DNA from: Alphaproteobacteria bacterium
GTDB taxonomy: Bacteria > Pseudomonadota > Alphaproteobacteria > Reyranellales > Reyranellaceae
Assembly: GCA_026126245.1 (NCBI GenBank)
Contig: JAHCJT010000006.1
Span: forward strand, 1-37,138
DNA length: 37,138 nucleotides
Direction: 5' to 3'
Made by a program: the position numbers and the translations under genes. The notes beneath the pieces are model-generated. The model had not been told where the DNA came from. It worked only from the letters and a program-made list of their open reading frames with translations, and did no database searches. Numbering within the stretch: the first letter of the stretch is position 1; the number at the start of each line of letters is the position of its first letter. This document shows, piece after piece, positions 15,307-24,553 of this stretch.

Positions 15307-17922
15307 ATGACCGTCTTGGGCGACACGTCGCTGCCGCCGGGGCGCCTCGGCGCCGCACCACCCCGGCGTTCCGTCGTGGCTGTGCTGGCCAGGATGTGGC
15401 GAATCCTTGGCTCGAAAGGTGTTCTGTGGGCAGCCGCCGCCGGACTGATCGGCGTCACTTGCTGCGTGGTCGCCCTGGCCGTGACCGGGTCTTCGCTTGG
15501 TCCCGTCGCGACCCGTACCGTCCACCGCGACATGGAACGCGCCATCGCCGTCGACCAGGCCTACGGCGCGCTCATGAAGTCACTGGTGACGCTGGGCTCC
15601 GGTGCCGTTTCGCCGGACGTCGGCAAGCGGGCGATCGCGAACGACTGGCGCGCCTTCAGTGATCTGCTGACGACACATTGCGCCACGCCCGACAGGTCGG
15701 GACCGGACGTGGCGTTGACGACCAGCGTCTGCCGTACGTTTGCCCGCGAGGCGGAGCGGATCGGCCGGGAACTTCTGTCGCTGGATCCGCCCCGCCACCG
15801 CATCGACCCGCAGATCGCCGTCGCGTTGCTGAACCTGGGTTACGAGATCAATGGAATCAGCAATGCGACGGCCTTGAGCGCCCATGGCGCCGTCCGGCGT
15901 CTGGCGGAAGACTATTCACGGTCGATTCTCGTCCTGACGCTGACCACGCTCGGGTTCGCTTCGGCCGGCCTGGTCCTCCTGTTTCTGATCGCCCGCGTGG
16001 CGCTGCAGGCGAGTGACGCCAGCGACCTGCTGCACGAGACGGTCGAAGCGCTGCCAGCGGGCGTCGTCCTGTATGATTCCCGAGAGCGGCTGATCCTGTT
16101 CAACTCCATGGCCGCGGACGTCACGCCGGCATTGCGGCGTGTGGACGCCATCGGCCGGACCTACGCCGACGTGGTGCGCGAAAGCGGCAGGCTCCGCGAG
16201 GCCGCGGGCCTGGGTCCGCAGGACTCCTGGATCGCCGAACAGACGGCGCGCTTTCGCAGCAAGAGCAGCCGGACCATGCGGCAGACGCCGGACGGCAAGT
16301 GGATCGAGTTCTATGAACAGGCGACCCCCAACGGTCGCACGGTCGGTCTGCGGGTAGACATCACGGCCCTGAAGGCCCACGAGCTCGAGCTCGAGCGGGC
16401 GCACGGGAAGTTCCAGACGCTGGTCGACTCGCTGGGCGATATCGTCTTCTCGGTCGATGTCGACGGCAACTTTGCCTTTGTCAGTGCCGCCGCCGAGTCA
16501 CTGGTCGGCGCCCGACCATCCGATCTGATCGGCACGCGCTTTCGCAGAATCGTCCATCCCGACGACTGGGCTCGCGTGCGCGACATCGCCATCAGCGCCC
16601 ACAAGTCGTCGGATCCGTCCGTACAGACGATTCGGTTCCGCCTGCGACGGATCGACGGCTCGGACCGCCACGTCGAAGCGCGGTTCCAGAAGGTCCTCAA
16701 CGACAGTCTCAGTCACGGCGTTCTGTCCGGCGCCATCCGCGACATCGACGAGAGCGTGCAACTCGCCGCGCGACTGGCGGCCGAAACCAACCGCCTGCGC
16801 TCCATTGTGGAGTCAAGCGGTGCCCTGATCATGTTGCTGGACCGCGACCTGCGCATTTCCATGGTGAACAAGGAGTTCGTGGCAATATCAGGCGTTGCCG
16901 AGCACGACGCGGTGGGCCGGCCACTCAAGGACGTGATCCCGTGTCCGCTCGATCCGGCGGTTCTAACGCGCTGGCTCGACGGACCGCTGCAGCCGGAAGA
17001 CGCCGAGGTCGTCCATTTCAGCAATGTGCTGACAGACCCGAATGGCACAAGGCGCCTGATCAACGTCACGGCCAAGCCGATCGCCGATGACGAAGGCGTG
17101 GTGCGAAGCATCGTGTTTCTGGGGGTCGACGATACAGTCCGTCATCAAGCCGAACTGCGGTTGTTTGACGCCGAGCGCATGAAGAGCATTGGCGAGCTGG
17201 CCGCGACCGTGGCGCACGAGGTCAACCAGCCGCTGCAGGTGATCCGCATGGCAGCCGAAGCGGCGCTCGAGGAAATCGACGATCCGGCAGGCGATGTAGC
17301 CGACACCGCCTTCGCTCGGGAAAAGCTGGACCGGGTCGTCTCCCAGGTCGAACGGGCAACGCGGATCATAGGGGAAATCCGGGCCTATGCGCGCAGCGCG
17401 CAGGCCGACGAGGTCGGCCCGATCGATCCCATGGTGGCCGTGCGCGGCACAATCGACCTGACGCGGCATTCGATGGCAACGTCCGGCATCAAGGTCGAGC
17501 TGAAGCTGCCGGAGAGCATTCCGCGGGTGAGCGGCCATATCGGCCGGCTTGAGCAGGTCCTGATCAATCTGGTCAACAATGCCCGGGAAGCACTGGACGA
17601 ACTGCCCAAGGACCACCCGAAACGGTTGATTCAGCTCAGCGTCGAGCCGGTCTTGCGCAAGGGCCGGGAGTGGCTGCGGCTTGCGATCGAGGATAGCGGT
17701 CCGGGTATCGCACCCAACGTCCTACCGCGGCTCTTCGGCGAGATCGTCACCACCAAACCGCGCGGCAAGGGCACCGGCCTCGGGCTGCCGCTCTGCCGAC
17801 GCATCATCGAGGAGATGGGTGGCACCATTCGCGCCGAGAACCGGGCCGATGGCGGCGCGCGGTTCGAGATCCTGTTGCCCGTCCTGGTGAACGCGTCGCC
17901 TCCCCTGGCTCTTACGGCGTGA
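15307..17922 (+). CDS. Membrane-bound PAS-domain sensor histidine kinase
   Basis: This 871-residue protein has a transmembrane segment at about 39-61, an extracytoplasmic region of about 145 residues with C125 and C142, and a second membrane segment at 206-230. Three PAS-like domains follow (about 240-355, 366-485, 495-610). The kinase core has the phospho-accepting H637 in VAHEVNQPLQVI, an N-box near 753-761 (INLVNNAREAL), DSGPG at 796-800 and GKGTGLGL at 820-827. It should autophosphorylate and pass phosphate to a response regulator, but none is adjacent. The ribosome-binding site is weak, and an ATG at 15394 is an alternative start. Confidence 0.93.
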   Translation: MTVLGDTSLPPGRLGAAPPRRSVVAVLARMWRILGSKGVLWAAAAGLIGVTCCVVALAVTGSSLGPVATRTVHRDMERAIAVDQAYGALMKSLVTLGSGAVSPDVGKRAIANDWRAFSDLLTTHCATPDRSGPDVALTTSVCRTFAREAERIGRELLSLDPPRHRIDPQIAVALLNLGYEINGISNATALSAHGAVRRLAEDYSRSILVLTLTTLGFASAGLVLLFLIARVALQASDASDLLHETVEALPAGVVLYDSRERLILFNSMAADVTPALRRVDAIGRTYADVVRESGRLREAAGLGPQDSWIAEQTARFRSKSSRTMRQTPDGKWIEFYEQATPNGRTVGLRVDITALKAHELELERAHGKFQTLVDSLGDIVFSVDVDGNFAFVSAAAESLVGARPSDLIGTRFRRIVHPDDWARVRDIAISAHKSSDPSVQTIRFRLRRIDGSDRHVEARFQKVLNDSLSHGVLSGAIRDIDESVQLAARLAAETNRLRSIVESSGALIMLLDRDLRISMVNKEFVAISGVAEHDAVGRPLKDVIPCPLDPAVLTRWLDGPLQPEDAEVVHFSNVLTDPNGTRRLINVTAKPIADDEGVVRSIVFLGVDDTVRHQAELRLFDAERMKSIGELAATVAHEVNQPLQVIRMAAEAALEEIDDPAGDVADTAFAREKLDRVVSQVERATRIIGEIRAYARSAQADEVGPIDPMVAVRGTIDLTRHSMATSGIKVELKLPESIPRVSGHIGRLEQVLINLVNNAREALDELPKDHPKRLIQLSVEPVLRKGREWLRLAIEDSGPGIAPNVLPRLFGEIVTTKPRGKGTGLGLPLCRRIIEEMGGTIRAENRADGGARFEILLPVLVNASPPLALTA

Positions 17923-18239
17923 CGGGAAGCCGCCGCCGTTGCCCGGTCGCGATCCGCACCTGCCGCGTCCTGCCGGCGCAACGTGCACCGGCCTTTCCCG
18001 GCGCGGTGCGGCTGCGCGGCGCGGCGCGGCTGGCACGATCGCCAGAACCCGGGCAATACTGACACCACCGGCAAGCCGGCCGTCGATCGGTTGAGCATCA
18101 GGTGGGCGCGCGAGCGCCGCAGGACGCGCGGCCACCGACGCGCGACGGTCGGCAACTCAAGCGCGCCTCGACCGCTCGGCCGACGACCCGAGCGGCGGCG
18201 GGCGCGCACGCACCGCTGGTAACGGAAACGGAGGACGCC
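17923..18239. other. Gene-free GC-rich spacer
   Basis: This 317-base gap between the kinase and the hydratase-like gene is very GC-rich, with GCGGCGC-type low-complexity stretches around 18001-18025. The frame of the downstream gene is open upstream to 18102, but that extension has arginine/alanine-rich composition and no family match. I see no RNA gene, repeat copy or terminator here. Confidence 0.5.
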
Positions 18240-19025
18240 ATGCAGATCGCCCGACAGCGCGAACTTGCGCGATTGCTCGCGACCTTGCGCCGCGAGGGGC
18301 GCCAGCAGAGCGGCCTCGATCCGCGGCTGGTCCCGCCCGACACGGGAACGGCTTATCGCATCGCGCAGATGGTGGCCGAGGAGCTGGCCTGGGAGATCGC
18401 CGGCTGGAAGATTGCCGCCGCGAAAGAGGAGATGCAGAAGGCGCTGCGGACCGACTCGCCGATATACGGCCGCGTCTTTGCGCCCATGGTCATGCCGTCA
18501 CCCTACAGCGTCGCGCATGCCGGCCTTTGCAGCCCGATCCCCGAGGTCGAATACCAGGCCCGCCTTGGCACCGACCTGCCGCCGCGCGCCAAGCCCTACA
18601 GCGTCGAAGAAGTCACCGAGGCCGTGGCGTCGCTGCATCCCGGCCTCGAGCTCGCCGAATGCCGCTTCATCCACGACGCCTCGTTTCCGCCGCTGCCGGC
18701 GATCCTGGCCGACGGCGCCGGCGCGAGCGCCATCGTCTACGGGCCGGCGATCGCGGACTGGCGTAGGCGCGACATCGCCGGACAGGAAGCGGCCCTGGTC
18801 TGCAACGGCGTGGTGCGGCGCAAGGGAACGGCCGCGGCCGCGCTCGACCATCCCATGGTGCCGGTGGCCTGGCTCGCCAACGAGCTCTCCCGCACCGGCA
18901 TCGGCCTGAAGACCGGCCAGATGATCAGCACCGGCACGCTCACCGGCATGCTGCGCCCCAAGGCCGGCGACAGCTACATCGCCGATTTCGGGCCATACGG
19001 GTCGGTGTCCGTGACCTTGACCTGA
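18240..19025 (+). CDS. 2-keto-4-pentenoate hydratase/fumarylacetoacetate hydrolase-family protein
   Basis: This 261-residue protein resembles MhpD-type hydratases and oxalocrotonate decarboxylases, which act on the linear products of aromatic meta-cleavage. Visible family features are AWEIAGWKIAAAKEEMQKAL, the metal-site acids in IPEVEYQARLG, GLELAECRF, ILADGAGASAIVYGP and the closing MISTGTLTGMLRPKAGD. GGAGGACGCC lies just before the ATG at 18240 and decides the start. It may work with the downstream VOC protein in a ring-cleavage-like pathway (inference). The exact reaction, hydratase or decarboxylase, cannot be told. Confidence 0.85.
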   Translation: MQIARQRELARLLATLRREGRQQSGLDPRLVPPDTGTAYRIAQMVAEELAWEIAGWKIAAAKEEMQKALRTDSPIYGRVFAPMVMPSPYSVAHAGLCSPIPEVEYQARLGTDLPPRAKPYSVEEVTEAVASLHPGLELAECRFIHDASFPPLPAILADGAGASAIVYGPAIADWRRRDIAGQEAALVCNGVVRRKGTAAAALDHPMVPVAWLANELSRTGIGLKTGQMISTGTLTGMLRPKAGDSYIADFGPYGSVSVTLT

Positions 19026-19266
19026 GGTCAAAATCCATAAAGTCGTGCGGCGCCGGGTCTGCTGCCGACCCCCTTCGGACATCGCCGATATTGAGCGGGC
19101 CGTCAGAGAACGGCCACAAGCGGTCACTCAGCCGGCGAATAGTAGTCGTCAGTTTCGACCGGCCGTCGGGCGTCACGCTCAAAAAAAATCGATCGTCAGG
19201 CCCCCTCATTGGATTGCCGCGAACAATCCCGCTCCGTACCATTCATACGGAAAACGCGAGGACGCC

Positions 19267-19785
19267 ATGGCAAAACGACCGATGTATTTGCAGCACGTCA
19301 ACGTTTACGTCCGTAACGTCGAGCGGTCGAAGAAATGGTACGAGGATCTGCTTGGCCTCCACGTCTATGAATACCGGCCAGGCTGGGCTGCCTTCCTGTC
19401 GGCCGATGAGGAGCAGTCGCACGAGGTGGCGCTGATGCAGTTGGGCGAGGATGCGCCGCTGCCAATGAAGGGCCAGGTCGGCCTGAACCACATGGCCTGG
19501 CGCCTCGAAAGTCTCGACGACCTCAAGGAGTTCTACAGGAAGATCAAGGCTGAGGGAGTGCCGATAGAGCGCATCTCCGACCACGGCATCTCGCTCGGCA
19601 TCTACCTGCGCGATCCCGATGGCAACGGCGTCGAAGTGTTCTACGAGATGCCGCGCGCCGAGTGGCCGGTCGACTACAACGTCTTCACGCGTGAGAAGAC
19701 CGGGAGTGGCCGCTTCCCCGGTCCGTGGGATGCGGAGATCAGTCGCGCCGGTTCGCCCGCCCCTGTGCAGACGGCGGCGGAATAG
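19267..19785 (+). CDS. VOC-family protein (extradiol dioxygenase/glyoxalase-like)
   Basis: This 172-residue protein has two beta-alpha-beta-beta-beta modules. Module one starts MYLQHVNVYVRNVERSKKWY with H10; module two has GLNHMAWRL with H75 and DPDGNGVEVFYE with E123. H10/H75/E123 fit the metal ligands of type I extradiol dioxygenases and other VOC enzymes. Length is that of a single-domain member. A GAGGACGCC leader like that of the upstream hydratase gene precedes the ATG. It may open a ring or act on another substrate; the family does not tell. GC content looks lower than in the core genes. Confidence 0.85.
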   Translation: MAKRPMYLQHVNVYVRNVERSKKWYEDLLGLHVYEYRPGWAAFLSADEEQSHEVALMQLGEDAPLPMKGQVGLNHMAWRLESLDDLKEFYRKIKAEGVPIERISDHGISLGIYLRDPDGNGVEVFYEMPRAEWPVDYNVFTREKTGSGRFPGPWDAEISRAGSPAPVQTAAE

Positions 19786-19920
19786 AACGGTGGCTGCCGA
19801 CAGGAAGCCCGCAGGCGCCGCTATGATCAGCGTCGGCCGATCCTATTGGCGAGAGTCGGGTTCCGGAATGCTGAGCGCGCCCGCCACGATCTGCGGGGCA
19901 GGAAATGAGGAGGGCGGATC

Positions 19921-20802
19921 ATGAGCGCTGCCGCGTTGAGGATTCCCACCCAGGCCATGAAGATCGAGAAGGTCAAGGAGCACATCGGCGCCATAGTCAC
20001 GGGTGTCGACCTTGCGCATCCCATCGATGGCGCGACGCGGAAGGCGCTGTACGACGCGGTCGTCGAAAACGTGGTCCTTGTGATTCGCGGGCAAGCGCAT
20101 CTCACCCCAGGACAGTTGCAAGCCGCCGGAGAAATGTTCGGCGAGCTGATGGAGGACCAGAACCGGCGCTATCTGGTTGACGGATATCCGTTGATCAGTG
20201 TGCTCGACAACCGTCACCTGGACAGCAAGGGCCAGCCCGCAAAGCTCGGCGCCAATGCCACTTGGCACACCGACCACACCAACCAGGAGCTGCCGCCCAA
20301 GTTCACCATGCTGTATGCGGTCGCCGTGCCGGACAAGGGTGGCGGAACATCGGTTTGCAACTCGCGTGCCGCCTACGACGCGCTTCCAGACAACGTGAAA
20401 CGGAAGATCACTGGCGCGATGACTGAGAACACGCTGATCAGCAGCGCCCGGATGAAGACAGGCAATCCGGATATCGTGAAGGCTCAGCTCGAGACGACGA
20501 AACCGCCGACGATTCATCCCTTGGTCCGCACCCATCCGGAGACCGGCACCAAGGCAGTGTGGTTTCATAAGGCCAAGACCGAGACGGTCACTGGCATGTC
20601 ACCCGAAGAAACCCAGGAGTTTCTGCAGGACTTGACCGACAGGATCACGCAGCCACAGTTTTGCTATGCGCACGAGTACATGAAGGGCGATCTTCTGATC
20701 ATCGATGACCGCGCCTCATTGCATAAGGCCGGATTCGACTACGATCACAGCCAGCATCGCCGACTGTATCGGATGCTGGTGCGGGGTGACCGTCCCTACT
20801 GA
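19921..20802 (+). CDS. TauD/TfdA-family 2-oxoglutarate-dependent dioxygenase
   Basis: This 293-residue non-haem iron enzyme should use 2-oxoglutarate and O2 to hydroxylate a small acid such as a sulfonate or phenoxy acid. The facial triad is visible: H116 and D118 in WHTDHTN and H268 in DDRASLHKAGFD. The 2-oxoglutarate-binding arginine is likely R280 or R281 (HSQHRRLYRM). The stretch DKGGGTSVCNSRAAYDALP and the substrate-region THPETGTKAVWF are typical. GGAGGGCGGATC precedes the ATG. Substrate unknown. Composition is less GC-rich than the core genes. Confidence 0.92.
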   Translation: MSAAALRIPTQAMKIEKVKEHIGAIVTGVDLAHPIDGATRKALYDAVVENVVLVIRGQAHLTPGQLQAAGEMFGELMEDQNRRYLVDGYPLISVLDNRHLDSKGQPAKLGANATWHTDHTNQELPPKFTMLYAVAVPDKGGGTSVCNSRAAYDALPDNVKRKITGAMTENTLISSARMKTGNPDIVKAQLETTKPPTIHPLVRTHPETGTKAVWFHKAKTETVTGMSPEETQEFLQDLTDRITQPQFCYAHEYMKGDLLIIDDRASLHKAGFDYDHSQHRRLYRMLVRGDRPY

Positions 20803-21234
20803 GAGACTGTGCGGACAGGTTGGGGCTGGAACATGACGGTTCGAACACTGCCCTTGAATGACTGGCAGCCGGTTTGGAACCAAGTTCGAACCTTCGGAAA
20901 CGCCGCCGCGGCGAGGGCGACTGTCCGCTTCGGGTCAATTTCTGACAAACCGCCCAACGCGAACAGATGTCTTGACCTCGGCCCGAAGCAGATACGGCGT
21001 AGCGAGCTCTGTGGGTTCTGATCCCAATCATAGCGGCGTTTTCGGCGACCCATTTCTCCGCTCGCCCCGGCGGGATTGTGGGTCCACACCTCGCCATCGA
21101 CCGATCGGCATAGGGCGACCGCGCGATATGGCCTCGCGGACTGGCCAGCAGCGCGCAGCCTTCGCGGCGACCGTTGACCCGAACGCGGCGCATCGAACAG
21201 TATCGCTGCGCCCGCCCTTTCGACCGAGCCGTGC
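20803..21234. other. 432-base gene-free stretch with repeat fragments
   Basis: No coding gene is supported here. GGTTCGAAC (20838-20846) and GTTCGAACC (20884-20892) form a 9-base inverted pair. TGTCCGCTTCGGGTCA at 20922-20937 is identical to the first 16 bases of the repeat copy at 25909. The sequence after it differs from the 115-bp family, so this is either a partial copy or a related element sharing only that core. Confidence 0.55.
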
Positions 21235-21702
21235 ATGACCGACGACCCCGCCAGCGACCTGACACCGATCGAGCGGCGGGACCTGCGCCGCCTCGCCGCC
21301 TTCATGGTGCCCGCCAGCGCCGACTACGGCGTGCCGGGCGCCGACGACGCCATGATCTTCGGCGATATCGTGCGGTCGCTGGGCCGCGACGCGGGCGACG
21401 TGCGCGCCACCCTGGCGCTGTTGCGCGAGGCGGCGGGCGGCGATTTCGCCGACCTCGACGAGGCGCAGGCGGAAACCGCGGCGATGGCGCTGCTCGGCCG
21501 CGAGGGACCGGCCATCGAGGCGCTCGGGCGCGCCGTGCTGCAATGCTACTACCGCGACGATCGCGTGATGCGTGCCCTGGGGCTGGAACCGCGTTCGCCC
21601 TTCCCCAAGGGCCATGCGCTGGATCCGGGTGACTGGTCGCTGCTCGACGCGGTGCGCGGCCGGCCCCGGATGTGGCGCGACGTCGATGGCGGGACCGCCT
21701 GA
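21235..21702 (+). CDS. Gluconate 2-dehydrogenase subunit 3-like small partner of a GMC oxidoreductase
   Basis: This 155-residue protein is mostly helical and lacks a clear signal peptide. It has LTPIERRDLRRLAAFMVPAS near the N-terminus and ends with LGLEPRSPFPKGHALDPGDW, a pattern like the small subunits that accompany GMC dehydrogenases. One base separates its stop from the ATG of the GMC gene, so the pair is translationally coupled. Its role is probably to assemble or stabilise the flavoprotein. The family call is inferred from sequence style and position. Confidence 0.65.
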   Translation: MTDDPASDLTPIERRDLRRLAAFMVPASADYGVPGADDAMIFGDIVRSLGRDAGDVRATLALLREAAGGDFADLDEAQAETAAMALLGREGPAIEALGRAVLQCYYRDDRVMRALGLEPRSPFPKGHALDPGDWSLLDAVRGRPRMWRDVDGGTA

Positions 21703-21703
21703 C

Positions 21704-23338
21704 ATGGCCGTCGACGCACATCCCGGCACCGCCCGGCCAAGCGACGCAATCGTCGACGTGTTGATCATCGGCGCCGGCGCTTCCGGCGCCGCCGTCGCCT
21801 GGAGCCTGGCCGACACGCGCATGAAGATCCTGTGCCTCGAACAGGGCGACTGGATCAGACCCACCGACTTCCCCAGCAACGGCCGCGACTGGGAGGCGCG
21901 CCGCTACGCCGATTTCGACATCAGCCCCAACCGTCGGGCCCGCGATACCGACTATCCGGTCAACGACGACAATTCGCTGATGAAGATCGCCAACTTCAAC
22001 GGCGTCGGCGGCGGCACCGTGCTGTACACGGCGCACTACCCGCGCATGCACCCGTCCGACTTCCGCGTGCGGTCGCTGGACGGCGTCGCGGACGACTGGC
22101 CGATCGACTACTGGACGCTGGAGCCGTACTTCGCCGAGAACGACCGCATGACGGGCGTGGCCGGCCTGGCAGGCGACCCCGCCTACCCGCCGCACCAGCC
22201 GACGTTGCCGGCCGTGCCGCTGGGCCGCACCGGCACGCTCTATGCGCGCGCCGCCAACAAGCTGGGGTGGCACTGGTGGCCGTCCGATATCGCGGTCGCG
22301 ACCAGCGAGGTCGACGGTCGCGCCAAGTGCATCAATCTCGGCCACTGCACGCCGGGCTGCGCGCAAGGCGCCAAGGCGAGCGTCGACATCACGTACTGGC
22401 CGGCCGCGCTACGCGCCGGAGTCGAGCTGCGCACGCGCTGCCGGGTGCGGGAAATCACCACCGACGACCGCGGCATGGCGTCGGGCGTCGTCTACTACGA
22501 TGCAAACGGCGTGGAGCGCTTCCAGCCGGCCGAGATGGTCATCCTCGCCGCCAACGGCATCGGCACGCCGCGCCTGCTGCTCAACTCGGCCTCCACGCGC
22601 TTTCCCAACGGGCTCGCCAACTCCAGCGGCCTGGTCGGCCGCAACCTGATGCTGCATCCCTGGCCGATCGTCTCCGGCTATGTCGCGGACGAGCTCGACG
22701 GCGGACGTGCGCCGATCACCTCGCTGTGGAGCAAGCAGTTCTACGAGACTGACGCCAGCCGCGACTTCGTGCGCGGCTACACGCTGCAGTTCGGCCGCGG
22801 CACCGGCCCGGCGACCGAGGCGATCACCAGCGCTGCCAGCGGCCGCCTGCCCTGGGGACGCGATCATCACCGCGTCTATCGCGGCCTGCTGAACCACCGC
22901 GTGGCGATCGGCGTGGCCTGCGAGGACCTGCCCGAGGCGCACAACCGCGTCACGCTCGACCCCGTGCTGAAGGACAGCCACGGCATCCCCGCGCCGCGCA
23001 TCGACTACACGCTGAGCGACAACACGCGCCGCATGATGGAGCACGGCATCGCGAGCGCGGAGGAGATCCTGACGGCCGCCGGGGCGAAGAATTTGTCGGC
23101 GTCGCGCACCGTGCTCAACAGCCCGGGCCACCTGCTGGGCACCGCCCGCATGGGCACCGACCCGGCGCGCTCCGTGGTCAACGAGTGGGGGCGCTGCCAC
23201 GACGTGAAGAACCTCTTCATCGTCGACGGCAGCATCTGGGTCACGTCCGGCGGCGTCAACCCGACCTCGACCATCCAGGCGCTGGCGCTCTACATCGCCG
23301 ACCGCATCAAGCAGCGCCTGGCGACCCTGTTCGACTAG
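21704..23338 (+). CDS. GMC-family FAD-dependent oxidoreductase
   Basis: This 544-residue flavoprotein oxidises an alcohol or sugar. The FAD-binding Rossmann motif is DVLIIGAGASGAAVAW with G23, G25 and G28. Then come NFNGVGGGTVLYTAHYPRM, GHCTPGCAQGAKASVDITYW and a C-terminal block LLGTARMGTDPARSVVNEWG followed by NLFIVDGSIWVTSGGVNPTS, where the catalytic histidine usually seen in GMC enzymes is not obvious; N-P-T ends the motif as usual. The ATG at 21704 follows the stop of the small partner by one base. A cytochrome subunit, common in such dehydrogenases, is not present nearby. Substrate unknown. Confidence 0.9.
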   Translation: MAVDAHPGTARPSDAIVDVLIIGAGASGAAVAWSLADTRMKILCLEQGDWIRPTDFPSNGRDWEARRYADFDISPNRRARDTDYPVNDDNSLMKIANFNGVGGGTVLYTAHYPRMHPSDFRVRSLDGVADDWPIDYWTLEPYFAENDRMTGVAGLAGDPAYPPHQPTLPAVPLGRTGTLYARAANKLGWHWWPSDIAVATSEVDGRAKCINLGHCTPGCAQGAKASVDITYWPAALRAGVELRTRCRVREITTDDRGMASGVVYYDANGVERFQPAEMVILAANGIGTPRLLLNSASTRFPNGLANSSGLVGRNLMLHPWPIVSGYVADELDGGRAPITSLWSKQFYETDASRDFVRGYTLQFGRGTGPATEAITSAASGRLPWGRDHHRVYRGLLNHRVAIGVACEDLPEAHNRVTLDPVLKDSHGIPAPRIDYTLSDNTRRMMEHGIASAEEILTAAGAKNLSASRTVLNSPGHLLGTARMGTDPARSVVNEWGRCHDVKNLFIVDGSIWVTSGGVNPTSTIQALALYIADRIKQRLATLFD

Positions 23339-23536
23339 GGTCTATTTTGAAGGCGTCGTGCATCGCCGCGTCCGCTTCTGAGTCACCTTGAGACATCGCA
23401 AACGTCGAGCGCTTGGCCGGAGACGGGCCAAGACCATGCTCTTGCGCGGCACAAACGACATTACGCAAGTCAGCGTTGGCATGGACAAGGACCCACCGCA
23501 GCGCAGCCGTGGCATTGAGGTCTTCGCCGATGGCAC

Positions 23537-24553
23537 CTATTCGATCACGCGAATGGCGCGCAGCAAGACCGACTGCGGGATTGTCAGCCCGAGCATTCTT
23601 GCCGTCTTCTGATTGATCACAAGGTCGAAACGCGAGGGCATCTCGATTGGAAGCTCTGCCGGCTTGGCGCCCCGCAGGATCTTGTCGATGTGGGAGAGGC
23701 TCTGCAGCATGGTGTCAAGCACATCGGAGCCGTAAGACAACAGCCCTCCTGCTTCAACGAAGTCGCTCTCAATGAACGCGCTGGGCAGGCGTCTTTGGTT
23801 GGCGAAGTCAACAATCCGGCGCCGCTCACCGAAGATGAGTGGTGACGCGGAAACGAGGAGCGCTTGTGCACCGGAGGCCGCGATTGCAGCGAAGGCCCTA
23901 TCCAGATCTTCAGCTTTGTCCACGAAGTGCTTGTCCAATTCGAAGCCGAGTTTACGCGCCTCTGGTATCCCCTCGTCCTTGTCAGGCTGCCAGACCCCGC
24001 CCCTCACCGTGGCGAAGATCGCCGTACCTGGGGCGATCCCCGCGAGGCGATTTGCGTCAGGCAGGATCTCGCGGAGGAATTCGAGGCGCTTGAGGTACAC
24101 CTCGAGACCGGCGTTCGAGGCGACGCCGGTGACGTTGCCGCCGGGTCGCGCAAACGATTCACCCAAGCCGAGTTGCAGGGGTGCGGCCACTCGGACGAAA
24201 ACGACCGGGATCGACTTGGTCACGCGCGCCGCCGCGACCGCCGCTGGCGGACTGATTGCCCAGATAACGTCCACCTTCTTGCGAACCAGGTCGGCAGCGA
24301 GCTCGGGCAAGCGTTCAGTTGCGCCGGCGGCATACACGTCTTCGAACGTCAGCGTTTTTCCCTCGATCCAGCCGAGCTCCTGTAGGCGCTTGGTGATTGC
24401 GATGGGAAATGGGTGCTCAGAGGGTAGCCGTGACGAAAAGTTCAAGACCCCTACCACTGGGAGCCGCCGTTGGCCCTGTGCCTGGGTCATGCTCGGCGCC
24501 GCCAGTGAGGAACCCGCAGAAAATAGTAACCGCCTGCGTCCGACTGAAGTCAT
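23537..24553 (-). CDS. ABC transporter substrate-binding protein (ABC_sub_bind family), solitary
   Basis: This 338-residue exported protein starts with a likely signal sequence, MTSVGRRRLLFSAGSSLAAP, ending near TQAQG. The mature part has LPVVGVLNF, LQELGWIEGKTLTFEDVYA, LAADLVRKKVDVIWA, SIPVVFVRVAAPLQLGLGES, ARPGGNVTG and a final GLTIPQSVLLRAIRVIE, all typical of the ABC_sub_bind family. Its ligand is unknown. No permease or ATPase gene is near. AAGAAGGTG precedes the ATG. It is divergent from the second such gene at 24915. The 198 bases downstream (23339-23536) contain CGTCCGCTTCTGAGTCA at 23368-23384, similar to the start of the repeat family. Confidence 0.88.
   Translation of the reverse strand: MTSVGRRRLLFSAGSSLAAPSMTQAQGQRRLPVVGVLNFSSRLPSEHPFPIAITKRLQELGWIEGKTLTFEDVYAAGATERLPELAADLVRKKVDVIWAISPPAAVAAARVTKSIPVVFVRVAAPLQLGLGESFARPGGNVTGVASNAGLEVYLKRLEFLREILPDANRLAGIAPGTAIFATVRGGVWQPDKDEGIPEARKLGFELDKHFVDKAEDLDRAFAAIAASGAQALLVSASPLIFGERRRIVDFANQRRLPSAFIESDFVEAGGLLSYGSDVLDTMLQSLSHIDKILRGAKPAELPIEMPSRFDLVINQKTARMLGLTIPQSVLLRAIRVIE

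Noticed and set aside
18102..18239. N-terminal extension of the hydratase-like gene
   Set aside because: The extension is Arg/Ala-rich and family members start at the equivalent of 18240, where a strong GGAGGACGCC site lies.
23388..23612. 74-codon plus-strand frame beside the first substrate-binding-protein gene
   Set aside because: Its second half is antisense to the end of that gene, and the first half has no family match or good ribosome-binding site.
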